From contig DIRT01000020.1 of NCBI GenBank assembly GCA_002427605.1, positions 372 through 64,371 of the forward strand: a stretch of 64,000 nucleotides of DNA, read 5' to 3'. A program made the position numbers and the translations under genes. The DNA is from Bacteroidales bacterium UBA5429. Lineage in GTDB: Bacteria > Bacteroidota > Bacteroidia > Bacteroidales > WCHB1-69. The notes beneath the pieces were generated by a model that was not told the DNA's origin, searched no databases, and saw only the letters and a list, made by a program, of their open reading frames with translations. Position 1 is the first letter of the stretch. Each line of letters starts with the position of its first letter. Shown one piece after another: positions 1 through 8,763 of the stretch.

Positions 1-26
1 GTAGGGGCAGGGCTTGTCCCTGCCCT
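1..26. repeat. GTAG-foot palindrome, GC-rich variant
   Basis: Seen: 8-bp arms GGGCAGGG (5-12) and CCCTGCCC (18-25) around a 5-nt loop, preceded by GTAG at 1-4. It belongs to the palindrome family found again at 8764, 8828, 18896, 19012, 35687, 39161, 39233, 51159 and 51247. It may be cut by the window edge. Confidence 0.7.
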
Positions 27-27
27 T

Positions 28-108
28 TTCCAGAGTGGGGTGATGAATTGACTACAAAGACAAAATATAACCTGCCCCCCAAATTTTTTTATTTCAAAAA
101 GAAAAAAA
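28..108 (-). repeat. G6 element, copy A
   Basis: Read on the minus strand this has an A-rich start, a run of six G followed by CAGG, about 35 bp of AT-rich sequence, and an end reading CCCCACTCTGGAA. The same order recurs at 6408, 18714 and 58521. It directly follows the palindrome at 1-26 and precedes heptad arrays, so it is one component of a composite intergenic island. Confidence 0.65.
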
Positions 109-110
109 AG

Positions 111-167
111 AAATCCGAAATCCGAAATCCTGTTAATTCTAAATTCTAAAATCTAAAATCTAAATTT
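111..167. repeat. Heptad arrays (CCGAAAT and TTCTAAA types)
   Basis: Two short tandem arrays with a 7-bp period: CCGAAAT units at 115-130, then degenerate TTCTAAA/ATCTAAA units up to about 167. They lie just upstream of the cinA promoter. Confidence 0.7.
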
Positions 168-202
168 TTTTTCAATTTGTCTGTTATTTTGTTGTTTTGT
201 GT

Positions 203-210
203 TACTTTTG
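203..210 (+). promoter_or_regulatory. -7 box of cinA promoter
   Basis: TACTTTTG matches the Bacteroidota -7 consensus TAnnTTTG and lies about 85 bp before the cinA ATG at 295. No convincing -33 TTTG at the usual spacing was found. Confidence 0.5.
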
Positions 211-294
211 CACATCATAAGAACTTGAAAGGTAGAATTGGATTGGGAAATTGATCTTGAGAGGTTCTTGATACGTAATTTTAATACTTTTTTT

Positions 295-1539
295 ATGATT
301 ATTATATCTATCGGGAATGAGCTATTGTATGGCAAAACGGTCAATACGAATGCGTCATTTATTGCAGAACAGCTTTTTAATATCGGGATTGAAGTGGAGG
401 AGGTGATTACTATCGGGGACAATAAAGAGGATATTGAAAAGGCTCTGAATCAGGCGTTTGAAACTTCAAATTGGGTGATTACAACGGGCGGATTGGGTCC
501 TACTAAGGATGATATCACCAAAAAGGTGATTGCCGATTATTTTGATTGTTCGTTGGTGATGGATCAGCCTACTTTGGAGCGAATCACCGAGATGTACAGA
601 CGAAGAGGGACGCAAATTACTGAAGTGAACCGGCGGCAGGCTAAAATACCGGAGAAAGGCATCGCACTCCGCAATGACCATGGCACAGCACCCGGAATCT
701 GGATTGAAGAGGGCGAAAAAGTTGCGGTTATTTTGCCGGGAGTGCCGTTTGAAATGAAAGCAATCATGATTGAAGAGGTGATCCCCCTGATAGAAAAAAA
801 ACGGAATAAAAATCAGGTTGTCATTCATAAAGAGATCGTTACCGCCGGGATTGGAGAGAGTGCTCTGTCGGATTTGATTGAAAGTTGGGAGTTGGCGCTG
901 CCCGGTCATATCACATTGGCTTATTTGCCGACACCCGGGAAGCTGATGCTCCGTCTGACCGGTCGCGGGAATAAGGCGGAAAAAGAACTGCTGGATCAAG
1001 AACTGGAACATCAGTTGGATCAGTTGATTCAGCTGGTTCCCCAATATATTATTTCAACAAAAAATGAAAGCATTGTAGAAGTAATTAGTAAAAAATTAAT
1101 TAAAAAGGGTCAAAAATTAGCTGTTGCGGAAAGTTGTACAGGTGGTTTTTTGGCACATCAGATTACATTGCTGCCCGGTGCTTCCCAGTTTTTTGAAGGA
1201 GGAATTGTTTCTTACTCCAACACCATTAAGCGGGAAATTTTGAATGTCAGGGAGATCAATCTCAAAAAACATGGTGCAGTCAGCGAGTTTGTGGTAATCG
1301 ATATGGCGATGAATACGATGAATCTTTTTGATGTGGATTACGCTATTGCCATTTCAGGGATTGCCGGTCCGACCGGAGGAACATCCGAAAAACCGGTGGG
1401 AACAGCTTGGATTGCCGTGGCATCGCCAACCAAAACAGTCACCCAACAGGTAAATTATGGAACTCAGGGTGGGAGAGAAGTGATTATCCAACGCGTAGCG
1501 GGAGCAGCGTTGTACCTTCTATATCAACAATTGCAGTAA
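295..1539 (+). CDS. cinA: CinA family protein (NMN amidohydrolase / competence-damage protein)
   Basis: 414 residues. The N-terminal MoCF-like (molybdopterin-binding fold) domain carries GGLGPTKDD at about 65-73. The C-terminal CinA domain starts near 255 and holds AVAESCTGG near 275-283, the signature of the NMN deamidase PncC family. Known family role: pyridine nucleotide salvage (NMN to NaMN) and, for the N-domain, ADP-ribose pyrophosphatase-like activity. The frame opens earlier at a TTG (238), but the protein start I-I-I-S-I-G-N-E-L matches the family when ATG 295 is used. It converges on pfkB, whose stop is 4 bp away. Confidence 0.93.
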   Translation: MIIISIGNELLYGKTVNTNASFIAEQLFNIGIEVEEVITIGDNKEDIEKALNQAFETSNWVITTGGLGPTKDDITKKVIADYFDCSLVMDQPTLERITEMYRRRGTQITEVNRRQAKIPEKGIALRNDHGTAPGIWIEEGEKVAVILPGVPFEMKAIMIEEVIPLIEKKRNKNQVVIHKEIVTAGIGESALSDLIESWELALPGHITLAYLPTPGKLMLRLTGRGNKAEKELLDQELEHQLDQLIQLVPQYIISTKNESIVEVISKKLIKKGQKLAVAESCTGGFLAHQITLLPGASQFFEGGIVSYSNTIKREILNVREINLKKHGAVSEFVVIDMAMNTMNLFDVDYAIAISGIAGPTGGTSEKPVGTAWIAVASPTKTVTQQVNYGTQGGREVIIQRVAGAALYLLYQQLQ

Positions 1540-1542
1540 ATG

Positions 1543-2493
1543 CTATAATTGAAAGTGGTGATCTTCCAGTCTGGCGCCTATTTTTTGGATACATGCCGTA
1601 CCTAAACGAGATGCCAACGCGCCGCTTTTTTTCACGTCAAAATCGTTCATCAAACCGTAAAGGAATCCGGCAGCATAAATATCTCCGGCTCCGGTAGTGT
1701 CGATACACTCTCCGGGGAAAGGATCGATATGGGTTACCTCTCCGTTTACCTTGGCAATAGAACCACGGGGACCTAGTTTAACCACTGCAACATCACAATA
1801 TTGAGAGAGTATTTCAAGCGCTTCCAATTCTTCTTTTCCAGTATAAGCTTTGGCCTCATCCTCGTTAGCAAAAATGATATCTACGTAGTTTTCAACCAAA
1901 TCCTGAACCAGGTCATGCATCGATTCTACTAAATTGTAGCTCGCCATATCCATAGAAATCAATCTTCCGCACTGTTTGGCTTTTTTGCAGATATCCAAAA
2001 CCAATTCCCGATTAAAAATAAGGTACCCTTCAACATGAATGATATCGTACTGTTTCAAAACATTGATATCGATCTCCTCGGGCGACAAAGTGGATGCGGC
2101 TCCCAAGTAGGTGGCAAAAGTTCTCTCTCCATTCGAGGATATAAATGTGGTGGCAATACCAGTGTCAATATCGGAATAGAGCGTATGCACGTCGATTTTA
2201 GCATTAATCATATCCTGTCTGAAAAAATCTCCCATCTCATCTTTGGCAATTTTCCCGATATAACCCGCAAGAGCGCCTAATCTGGCTAATCCGTAAATGG
2301 TATTGGAAGTAGAACCTCCGGATGCAATTTTTTTAGGAAGATGCTGGATTGCCTGATCAATCTCTCTTTTCTTTTCAATGTCGATCATCTCCATTCCGCC
2401 CTTTTGTAGTCCAAACTGTTCAAGTATTTGATCGTTTTCTATTTCAATTAAAATATCCACTAAGGCATTTCCAATTCCTAAAATCTTTTTCAT
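1543..2493 (-). CDS. PfkB-family carbohydrate/adenosine kinase
   Basis: 316 residues, a ribokinase-fold sugar or nucleoside kinase. The N-terminus has the first PfkB motif region (GNALVDI). The C-terminal signature TTGAGDIYAAGF lies near 265, with the catalytic Asp in GAGD. Bacteroidota orthologues are usually annotated as adenosine kinase; the substrate cannot be read from sequence. It is the last gene of an operon with prmA (1-bp gap to the prmA stop) and a PepSY-like protein. Confidence 0.88.
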   Translation of the reverse strand: MKKILGIGNALVDILIEIENDQILEQFGLQKGGMEMIDIEKKREIDQAIQHLPKKIASGGSTSNTIYGLARLGALAGYIGKIAKDEMGDFFRQDMINAKIDVHTLYSDIDTGIATTFISSNGERTFATYLGAASTLSPEEIDINVLKQYDIIHVEGYLIFNRELVLDICKKAKQCGRLISMDMASYNLVESMHDLVQDLVENYVDIIFANEDEAKAYTGKEELEALEILSQYCDVAVVKLGPRGSIAKVNGEVTHIDPFPGECIDTTGAGDIYAAGFLYGLMNDFDVKKSGALASRLGTACIQKIGARLEDHHFQL

Positions 2494-2494
2494 T

Positions 2495-3355
2495 CTACTC
2501 TTTTTTATCGTTTTTATCGTTAATAAAATGTGCTGCGCACCATTGATTTAATTCTAAATGAGATACATACCTGAGACCCAGCTGATTACATTTTTCTTTA
2601 ATCTTCGTCAAATCCTCACCCACATAGAATCCGCTTAAAAAAATTGATCCTCCCGGCTGCAATGTCGCAACATATTTGGGCAGGTCATTCAATAAAATAT
2701 TGCGATTGATATTGGCGAAGATCACTTCGTAAGAGTCACCCTCAATAGTTTGAGCATCACCCCATTTCACGGTAATCTCTTCGGTATGATTCCGTTCATT
2801 ATTTTCGATATTATTCAGGTAAGCCCATTCATCATGATCAATAGCAGTTACGGGTTTGGCACCTTTGAGATAGGCTAAAATGGCCAAAATTCCGGTTCCG
2901 GCACCCATATCAAGTACACTTTTGCCAGCCAGTTCCTCTTTCAGAATATGCTGTACCATGAGTGAAGTGGTTTCGTGATGTGCCGTTCCAAAAGACATTT
3001 TAGGCTCAATAATAATTTCATATTCAACCCCTTCCATGGGCTCATGAAAGGGAGCTCGAATAAAACAACGATCAGCAATCAGCACCGGACTGTAATTGGA
3101 CTCCCAAATCTGATTCCAATTCTGAGTAGGAATTTCGCTCCATTGATACTTCACCTGAACATCAAAAGCATGTTCGGATAAAGTCTCTTTTAATAACACT
3201 TCATTGAAAAGATCTTGGGGAATATAAGCTAAAAACTCCTCCTCTGTTTCTCCGTCAGCGAAGCTATTACATCCCAGTTCAGATAAAAATGTAATAAAGA
3301 TCTCTTTCCAGGGCTCCGCCTCACTTAATTCAACTTTAATTTCAATATAGTTCAT
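2495..3355 (-). CDS. prmA: Ribosomal protein L11 methyltransferase
   Basis: 286 residues from ATG 3355 (MNYIEIKVEL); the frame extends 6 codons upstream to a TTG that the family does not support. The Rossmann methyltransferase motif VLDMGAGTGILAI, an acidic motif II (AIDHDE) and the substrate loop FANINRNIL match PrmA, which trimethylates L11 using S-adenosylmethionine. The N-terminal substrate-binding region is present. It lies between the PepSY-like gene and pfkB. Confidence 0.93.
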   Translation of the reverse strand: MNYIEIKVELSEAEPWKEIFITFLSELGCNSFADGETEEEFLAYIPQDLFNEVLLKETLSEHAFDVQVKYQWSEIPTQNWNQIWESNYSPVLIADRCFIRAPFHEPMEGVEYEIIIEPKMSFGTAHHETTSLMVQHILKEELAGKSVLDMGAGTGILAILAYLKGAKPVTAIDHDEWAYLNNIENNERNHTEEITVKWGDAQTIEGDSYEVIFANINRNILLNDLPKYVATLQPGGSIFLSGFYVGEDLTKIKEKCNQLGLRYVSHLELNQWCAAHFINDKNDKKE

Positions 3356-3376
3356 CTGTAGTTTAAAAACCAAATA

Positions 3377-4864
3377 TTATTGCATAATCTGTCCTGAAGT
3401 TGTGAACGACAAAGGAATGGTGATGTTTGTTTTTTTGTCTTGAATCACAACATAAAAAGAATTTTTCTTTACTACTAATCCTCTAACAGTATAATATTCG
3501 GTGATAGTATAACCTTTATAGTTTTTCTTGATATAACCTTTAATATTTCCGTTGATATTCTGCATGTTAGCCGCAGTTCTAATTTCAATAAAGGTTCCAT
3601 CTCCTTCCATTACTACCACCTCTTTTCCTCTCATACCGTAGTAGGAGGCTAAAAAATACCCCTCATCATCTTCACTCCATTCAACGCCTGTAACTTTGGG
3701 GTATTTTGCCTGAAACGCTTCTATGGCAGTAGATGGGATATCTTCTGGGAGTTTATACAAATAATCAGGGTCTAATTTTGTAATTGGATCAGATGGATGA
3801 TCTCCTGTTGGGTAATATGTTTTGATCACTCTACCTAATTTATCAAATACCACAGTAGTAGTGGTTTGAGATTTAGAATTTCCTTTTTCAATAAATTCAA
3901 CCAACACTTTGTCCTGTTTATCGGCTCTCTGCTCTCTGATTCCTTGTGTGAACTTAAATCCTTTAAAGTAGGTGTTGAGATGTTTCAACATCGGTCCGGT
4001 TACATTTTCTTTTGAAATATAGACCAAAGTTTTTTCCCAATTGCCTTCAGGGGTATAGTAGAGTTGGTTTTTTTGTTTTGCTACAACACATTCGGCAACA
4101 TAATAATCTCCCTCAGTTTTCCATCGTAATCCTTCTGGTCTGATCACTTTTTTTGTTAGTGATTTCTGGACAGCAGCAGGGATCTCTGAATATTGATTAG
4201 TTTCTGCATTCTGTTTGTTGAGAGTCTGCTGTTTGGGTTGTGCTTGTTGTTTAGGCTCTCTAGTAGCAGGGCCTTGTTTCTGAGGTTGAACTCTTTGTTT
4301 GTTCCCTGACTTACCCCGGGTTGACTCAGTTAGCTTATCGTCAGCTTTTTTCTGAACCAATTGTTGAGGAGTGAGTTCAGGAGTGGTAAATCCTTCTGGA
4401 TCTATACGACTGATCAATTCTCCTTGAAGATCAAAGGTGAGAACCGAATGTTTTGCTCCAACCACTTCCGGTTTAACTTCAACATGGTAATACATAGGAG
4501 TATTGGGTTCCTCTCTGATTTCAGAAACCGGAATGGCAAATTCAGGATAATTATTCTTGATGTATTCCATAATGGTGGTTGGTAGTGTGTTTTTAGGTAT
4601 AATGGTGGAAGCTCTAACAAATTCGCCATCACTGTTAATGTAGCATTGAACAGTGGAACCGTCAAATTTAAAGGTGGCGACATACATGTCATTGTCAAAT
4701 ATCCATTGTCTGACTTTGACTTCTCCTTGCTCTTCCCACAAAGTTTGTTTGATGTTTTCAGGAACATCAGCGGGTTTAAGTTTTTGAGCATAACCAGGTA
4801 AAGCTATAAAAATCAAAGCACTTATTGATGCCATGATTACAACAAAACGTCCTATTCTATTCAT
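3377..4864 (-). CDS. Secreted PepSY-like domain protein
   Basis: 495 residues with a clear signal peptide (residues 1-26, ending GYAQ). The mature part repeats a unit of about 40-70 residues beginning with a Pro-x-x-[IV]-x-x-[TA] helix and then strands with aromatic residues (PADVPENIKQTL, IPAAVQKSL, IPSTAIEAFQ, followed by W/Y-rich strands). This looks like the Bacteroidota PepSY-like (putative beta-lactamase-inhibitor-like) fold. A Gln/Lys/Pro-rich linker covers about 170-225. Function is not known; it is periplasmic or surface-exposed by inference. First gene of the operon with prmA and pfkB. Confidence 0.65.
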   Translation of the reverse strand: MNRIGRFVVIMASISALIFIALPGYAQKLKPADVPENIKQTLWEEQGEVKVRQWIFDNDMYVATFKFDGSTVQCYINSDGEFVRASTIIPKNTLPTTIMEYIKNNYPEFAIPVSEIREEPNTPMYYHVEVKPEVVGAKHSVLTFDLQGELISRIDPEGFTTPELTPQQLVQKKADDKLTESTRGKSGNKQRVQPQKQGPATREPKQQAQPKQQTLNKQNAETNQYSEIPAAVQKSLTKKVIRPEGLRWKTEGDYYVAECVVAKQKNQLYYTPEGNWEKTLVYISKENVTGPMLKHLNTYFKGFKFTQGIREQRADKQDKVLVEFIEKGNSKSQTTTTVVFDKLGRVIKTYYPTGDHPSDPITKLDPDYLYKLPEDIPSTAIEAFQAKYPKVTGVEWSEDDEGYFLASYYGMRGKEVVVMEGDGTFIEIRTAANMQNINGNIKGYIKKNYKGYTITEYYTVRGLVVKKNSFYVVIQDKKTNITIPLSFTTSGQIMQ

Positions 4865-4890
4865 AAGTAATAAAATTTTTTTTCAAACTT

Positions 4891-4898
4891 CAAAAATA
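4891..4898 (-). promoter_or_regulatory. -7 box for the PepSY-like/prmA/pfkB operon
   Basis: CAAAAATA on the plus strand is TATTTTTG on the minus strand, 27 bp before the start codon at 4864. Confidence 0.5.
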
Positions 4899-4929
4899 AT
4901 AAAAAAAAATGAAAATTATCGGTTCTTTT

Positions 4930-5346
4930 TTATTCAATAAAGGATATTTTAATCTGCTTAATGGAAGTTAAATACTTTTTATTGACATACGAGATCAAAA
5001 GCTCTATCAATTCTTCTTCAATCTCTACCGGATTCACCCCATTTTGAGAAATAAGTGTGAATTGATTTTGATCGGGAGCCAGCAGAGAATAGTAAACTTT
5101 ATTGTGAATCAAATGTTTCTCAATAATCCCTATCTCTTCAAGCAATTTCAGCGTGTTGTATATTGTACTTCTGCTGACATGGTATTTGGATTGAATCAGA
5201 GTCTCTTTCAATTCATCAAATTGAAAAGGTGTTTCAAGATGACTAATCGCTCTGAGAATAGCAAATCTTTCAGACGTTTGCTTTAAATTGCGCTCCTCAA
5301 GTGACTTCTTAAAGTTTTCGTATAAAATATTTAACAATGTTGTCAT
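4930..5346 (-). CDS. Fur-family regulator lacking obvious metal ligands
   Basis: 138 residues. The N-terminal winged helix is Fur-like: LKQTSERFAILRAI, then SRSTIYNTLKLLEEIGII as the recognition helix region. The C-terminal part is short and contains no Cys and none of the His-rich HHxHxxC-type metal sites of ordinary Fur/PerR/Zur; the corresponding stretch reads DQNQFTLISQNG. It may be a metal-independent or differently sensing member. It is divergent from purC with promoters less than 30 bp apart, so control of purC or mutual interference is possible, though this is inference. Confidence 0.75.
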   Translation of the reverse strand: MTTLLNILYENFKKSLEERNLKQTSERFAILRAISHLETPFQFDELKETLIQSKYHVSRSTIYNTLKLLEEIGIIEKHLIHNKVYYSLLAPDQNQFTLISQNGVNPVEIEEELIELLISYVNKKYLTSIKQIKISFIE

Positions 5347-5353
5347 TTTTTTG

Positions 5354-5382
5354 CAAAAATAGGAATAAATTTACTACTTTTG
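5354..5382. promoter_or_regulatory. Closely spaced divergent -7 boxes, fur-like gene and purC
   Basis: Minus strand: TATTTTTG at 5361-5354, which puts transcription start almost at the fur-like ATG (5346), so the message would be nearly leaderless. Plus strand: TACTTTTG at 5375-5382, 18 bp before the purC ATG (5401), with a possible -33 TTTG at 5350-5353. The two promoters therefore share DNA. Confidence 0.55.
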
Positions 5383-5400
5383 TTCTCAAATTTTATTTTT

Positions 5401-6348
5401 ATGAAAGCATTAACAGAAACTCAATTTTCATTTCCTAATCAGGTGTCAATCTATCATGGCAAAGTTCGCGATGTGTATGAAGTGGCTGATGAACTTCTGG
5501 TCATGATTGTTACCGATCGAATCTCCGCTTTTGATGTGATTCTTCCTCAGGGAATTCCTTATAAAGGTCAAATATTGAATAAAATAGCTGCTCGCTTTCT
5601 GGATGCCACTCAAGATATTTGTCCCAACTGGAAAATAGCAACACCCGATCCGATGGTTACTGTAGGTCACAAATGTGATCCGCTGCCTGTGGAGATGATC
5701 GTTAGAGGTTACTTGTGCGGAAGTGCCTGGCGTGCCTATAAAAATGGAGTAAGAACGATCAGTGGCGTTACCATTCCGGAAGGAATGAAGGAGAACCAAA
5801 AGTTTGTAACCCCCATTATTACCCCTACAACCAAGGCAGAACAGGGATTTCATGATGAGGAGATCTCTAAAGAGGAGATTATCGCCCAAAATTTAGTATC
5901 GAAGGAGGATTATGAATTGCTGGAAAAATACTCTTTGGAGCTTTTTGAGAGAGGGACTCAGATTGCCCAAGAGAGAGGCTTGATTTTGGTCGATACAAAG
6001 TATGAGTTTGGAAAAAAAAATGGCAAAATTTACTTAATTGACGAGATTCACACTCCCGACTCATCTCGTTATTTTTATGCCGAGGGCTACCAGCAACGAT
6101 TTGATCAAGGCGAATCCCAAAAACAACTTTCAAAAGAGTTTGTTAGAGATTGGTTGATGCAGAATAATTTCCGCGGAAATGAAGGTGAAACCATTCCCGA
6201 AATGACCGCCCAAGTGGTGCAATCCATTTCTGACCGATATATTGAACTCTACGAAAACATCATCGGAGAACCTTTCAAACCCGAACCCACTGACAATTTG
6301 CAGAAAAGGATTGAAACTCGGGTAATGGAATTTCTTTTGACAAAATAA
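5401..6348 (+). CDS. purC: SAICAR synthetase (phosphoribosylaminoimidazole-succinocarboxamide synthase)
   Basis: 315 residues from ATG 5401. Joins CAIR and aspartate with ATP in purine synthesis. Signatures seen: GKVRDVYEV (nucleotide loop), LPVEMIVRGYLCGSAW, TPTTKAEQGFHDEEIS and LIDEIHTPDSSRYF. The length fits the longer SAICAR synthetase type (about 300 residues). The frame opens 7 codons earlier at a TTG that overlaps the -7 box, so ATG 5401 is preferred. Confidence 0.95.
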   Translation: MKALTETQFSFPNQVSIYHGKVRDVYEVADELLVMIVTDRISAFDVILPQGIPYKGQILNKIAARFLDATQDICPNWKIATPDPMVTVGHKCDPLPVEMIVRGYLCGSAWRAYKNGVRTISGVTIPEGMKENQKFVTPIITPTTKAEQGFHDEEISKEEIIAQNLVSKEDYELLEKYSLELFERGTQIAQERGLILVDTKYEFGKKNGKIYLIDEIHTPDSSRYFYAEGYQQRFDQGESQKQLSKEFVRDWLMQNNFRGNEGETIPEMTAQVVQSISDRYIELYENIIGEPFKPEPTDNLQKRIETRVMEFLLTK

Positions 6349-6407
6349 ATAAATCTAGATTTTAGATCCCTTTATTTTAACTTTATTTCATATTTTAAGT
6401 TTCTAAT

Positions 6408-6480
6408 TTTTTATTAAAAAAAATAGGGAGCAGGACTTATGGTGTCTCTTTAGTTCATTTATAACCCCACTCTGGAATTC
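6408..6480 (+). repeat. G6 element, copy B (diverged)
   Basis: A-rich start, TAGGGAGCAGGA in place of the G run, then about 40 bp and the end CCCCACTCTGGAATTC. Same order as copies at 28 (inverted), 18714 and 58521. Confidence 0.55.
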
Positions 6481-6549
6481 ACAGCTTGGAGCAAAATTGT
6501 GAACAATTGGTAAACATCCGTAATTATTACTGATTCCGATTACCTTTTT

Positions 6550-6557
6550 TACTTTTG
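6550..6557 (+). promoter_or_regulatory. Orphan -7 box
   Basis: TACTTTTG followed by GC, as in the purC and DprA promoters, but no coding region follows on this strand. It may start a small RNA or be fortuitous in AT-rich DNA. Confidence 0.25.
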
Positions 6558-6937
6558 CTCTATTTAATGTAAAATTTATCAGCTGACATTAAACGTCTCT
6601 CTTTGTTAAGATAGAGTTTTTAGTTTGTTAATATAATTTCTTTTCAATTAAGAGACAGAAGATTTGCTTGTTGTACGTGAAAAACCTATTTTTTACGATA
6701 CAAAATTACAACTATGGGGCGATACTTCGGTCAAATTCCTTTTTTATTTCTAAGTTGTTTGTCGGTCAGTAGTGTTTGTTTTTAATAACTATCACCCTGT
6801 TATACGGTGTTAATCCAGTCTGAATTTCTAAAATATAACCTCTGTGAAACATTGTTTTCCTCTACGTTTCTCTCTGTATTATTCTTTATCCAAAAGAAAA
6901 ACCAATAATCAAAATAGTTTATTATCCTATTTGCCTA

Positions 6938-8197
6938 TTATCTCATTCGCTTATTACCAGGTCGCGCTTCCTTTTTCTTTTTGTCCGCGAAGAATTTTCT
7001 TTTTTTCTCAAGCTTCTCTTTTTCGAAAATTCGCTTCTCAGCAGTCGTCATGGGCGCATCTGTCTGTGGAAATGGATGATCTTTGATCACATCAATTTTG
7101 AGTCCGATTAATTTTTCAATATCTTTAATATAACTGTTTTCTTCCGGTTCACAGATGGAGATCGCATTCCCTTCATCACCAGCACGTCCTGATCTTCCGA
7201 TACGATGTACATATGTTTCTGAGATGTTAGGAATGTCAAAGTTGATCACAAACTTGAGCTTGTCAATATCAATTCCCCTAGCAGCGATGTCAGTGGCAAT
7301 TAGCACCTGGATCTCTCCATTTTTAAACTGTGTAAGTGCTTTTTGTCGTTGATTTTGTGCCTTATCTCCATGTATAGCAGCACAATCGATCTTTTTTGAC
7401 TTTAAATAAGTGACAATCTTGTCGGCTCCATGTTTCGTTTTTGTGAACACCAATACTTGATTAATACGATGTTTATCAAGTATATACAATAAAAGCTCTC
7501 TTTTCGAAGCTTTGTTTGTATAATATAAAACTTGGTTGATGGTTTCAGCAGTGGATGAAATAGGGGTAACGCTGATTTTGTCCGGGTTATGTAAAATCTT
7601 TTGCGATAACTCTACAATCGTTTGAGGCATTGTTGCTGAGAAAAATAGAGATTGTCGTTTGAGAGGCAATATTTTAATGATCTTTTTTATATCATGAATA
7701 AATCCCATATCTAACATTCTGTCTGCTTCATCCAGAACAAAATATTCAATATTATTTAATTTTACAAAACCCTGATTGTAAAGATCTAACAATCGGCCAG
7801 GTGTAGCAACTAGGATGTCGATACCATGATTTAGTGCTGTGGTTTGTTTCCCTTGAGTAACTCCTCCGAAAATTACTGTGTTTTTAATACCTGTATGCCT
7901 TCCATATACGGAAAAACTCTCCCCAATCTGAATGGCTAATTCGCGGGTGGGCGTAATCACCAAAGCTTTAATTTTTTTAGAGCCAGAGTTCTTTTGGCGA
8001 TCTAAATAGAGATGTTGTAAAATAGGGATCGCAAACGCTGCCGTTTTCCCGGTTCCGGTTTGGGCACTACCTAAGACATCTCTTTTGGTTAGTATAACAG
8101 GGATTGCTTTTTCTTGTATAGAGGTTGGTTTCGAGTAGCTTTCCTCTTGAAGAGCCTTAAGGATTGGCTCAATAATTCCTAATTGTTTAAATTGCAT
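6938..8197 (-). CDS. DEAD-box ATP-dependent RNA helicase (RhlE-like)
   Basis: 419 residues from ATG 8197 (MQFKQLGI); an 11-codon extension to a TTG is not family-like. Helicase motifs in order: Q motif (PTSIQEKAIP), AQTGTGKT, PTRELA, VATPGRLLD, DEAD (VLDEADRMLDMGF), SAT, then IAARGIDID and HRIGRSGRAG in the second RecA domain. The short basic Lys/Arg-rich tail is typical of RhlE-type enzymes that remodel RNA during ribosome assembly, mRNA decay or cold adaptation. It stands alone after a long upstream gap. Confidence 0.92.
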   Translation of the reverse strand: MQFKQLGIIEPILKALQEESYSKPTSIQEKAIPVILTKRDVLGSAQTGTGKTAAFAIPILQHLYLDRQKNSGSKKIKALVITPTRELAIQIGESFSVYGRHTGIKNTVIFGGVTQGKQTTALNHGIDILVATPGRLLDLYNQGFVKLNNIEYFVLDEADRMLDMGFIHDIKKIIKILPLKRQSLFFSATMPQTIVELSQKILHNPDKISVTPISSTAETINQVLYYTNKASKRELLLYILDKHRINQVLVFTKTKHGADKIVTYLKSKKIDCAAIHGDKAQNQRQKALTQFKNGEIQVLIATDIAARGIDIDKLKFVINFDIPNISETYVHRIGRSGRAGDEGNAISICEPEENSYIKDIEKLIGLKIDVIKDHPFPQTDAPMTTAEKRIFEKEKLEKKRKFFADKKKKEARPGNKRMR

Positions 8198-8760
8198 TCT
8201 TACACTTTTTTTCCTACCCAATATTGTCAACAGAACGATTTATGTAGGAATATGAATGATTATTCCGGTTAAACTTAACTTCCTATTCCGCTCGAAAGTG
8301 AACACTCTATTTTGCGTGAAAAAGAATAAAATTTAACGTGTAATTTTTAAAAATTTTCGCGTGAATAAAACATTCAAAGAGCGTATAAAAATCGCTACAA
8401 AAATACATTAAAATTTGATACTAATTTTCTTAAAGATTCTCCTTTTAAATCAAAGCGGTGAGCACTGGAAAAGAATCAATCCATATTGGCATCTGTTAAC
8501 TCTTCTAAACTATAGAATGTTTGATTTCGTATAAGAGCAAATGTTTGTGTATAAGTGTTGTAAACGACAATCTTGTATAAGTTCATTCCAGAACTGACTT
8601 ACGTATACGCCCTATATATCACAGATTAAAACATTGTTTCGAAGCACTCACCTGCATCACATTGACTGCATACTTAGTTTATAAAGAGTTGGAAAGTGTG
8701 CTGCAATGCGGAAAACAGGAATTATTTGTCTGTTGTTTTATTGTGTCGCATAATAACATC
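8198..8760. other. Gap upstream of the helicase, possible long 5' leader
   Basis: About 560 bp without a gene. A minus-strand -7 box TATTTTTG at 8405-8398 would give the helicase mRNA a leader near 195 nt, rich in GCG-T and A/T runs (8280-8395). Further up there are three GTATAAG heptamers (8529, 8549, 8575) and weakly matching inverted ends around 8457 (GGTGAGCACT) and 8643-8651 (AGCACTCACC). Nothing here is recognised as a known RNA. Confidence 0.35.
8398..8405 (-). promoter_or_regulatory. -7 box candidate for helicase promoter
   Basis: CAAAAATA on the plus strand reads TATTTTTG on the minus strand, about 200 bp before ATG 8197. No clear -33 partner. Confidence 0.3.
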
Positions 8761-8763
8761 ATG

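Larger units (their letters stand above)
6349..6937. other. Gene-free region between purC and the helicase
   Basis: About 590 bp, AT-rich. It holds a diverged copy of the G6 element (6408-6480), a good unassigned plus-strand -7 box TACTTTTG at 6550-6557 with no gene behind it, and a 23-codon frame at 6714-6785 whose product looks like a bare hydrophobic signal sequence. I see no RNA gene I can name. Confidence 0.5.

Noticed and set aside
466..1044. Minus-strand frame of 192 codons inside cinA
   Set aside because: Antisense shadow of a conserved gene, with no recognisable protein features.
8457..8651. Possible 190-bp MITE with ends GGTGAGCACT and AGCACTCACC
   Set aside because: The ends match in only about 8 of 12 positions after inversion, and no target duplication or other copy is seen.
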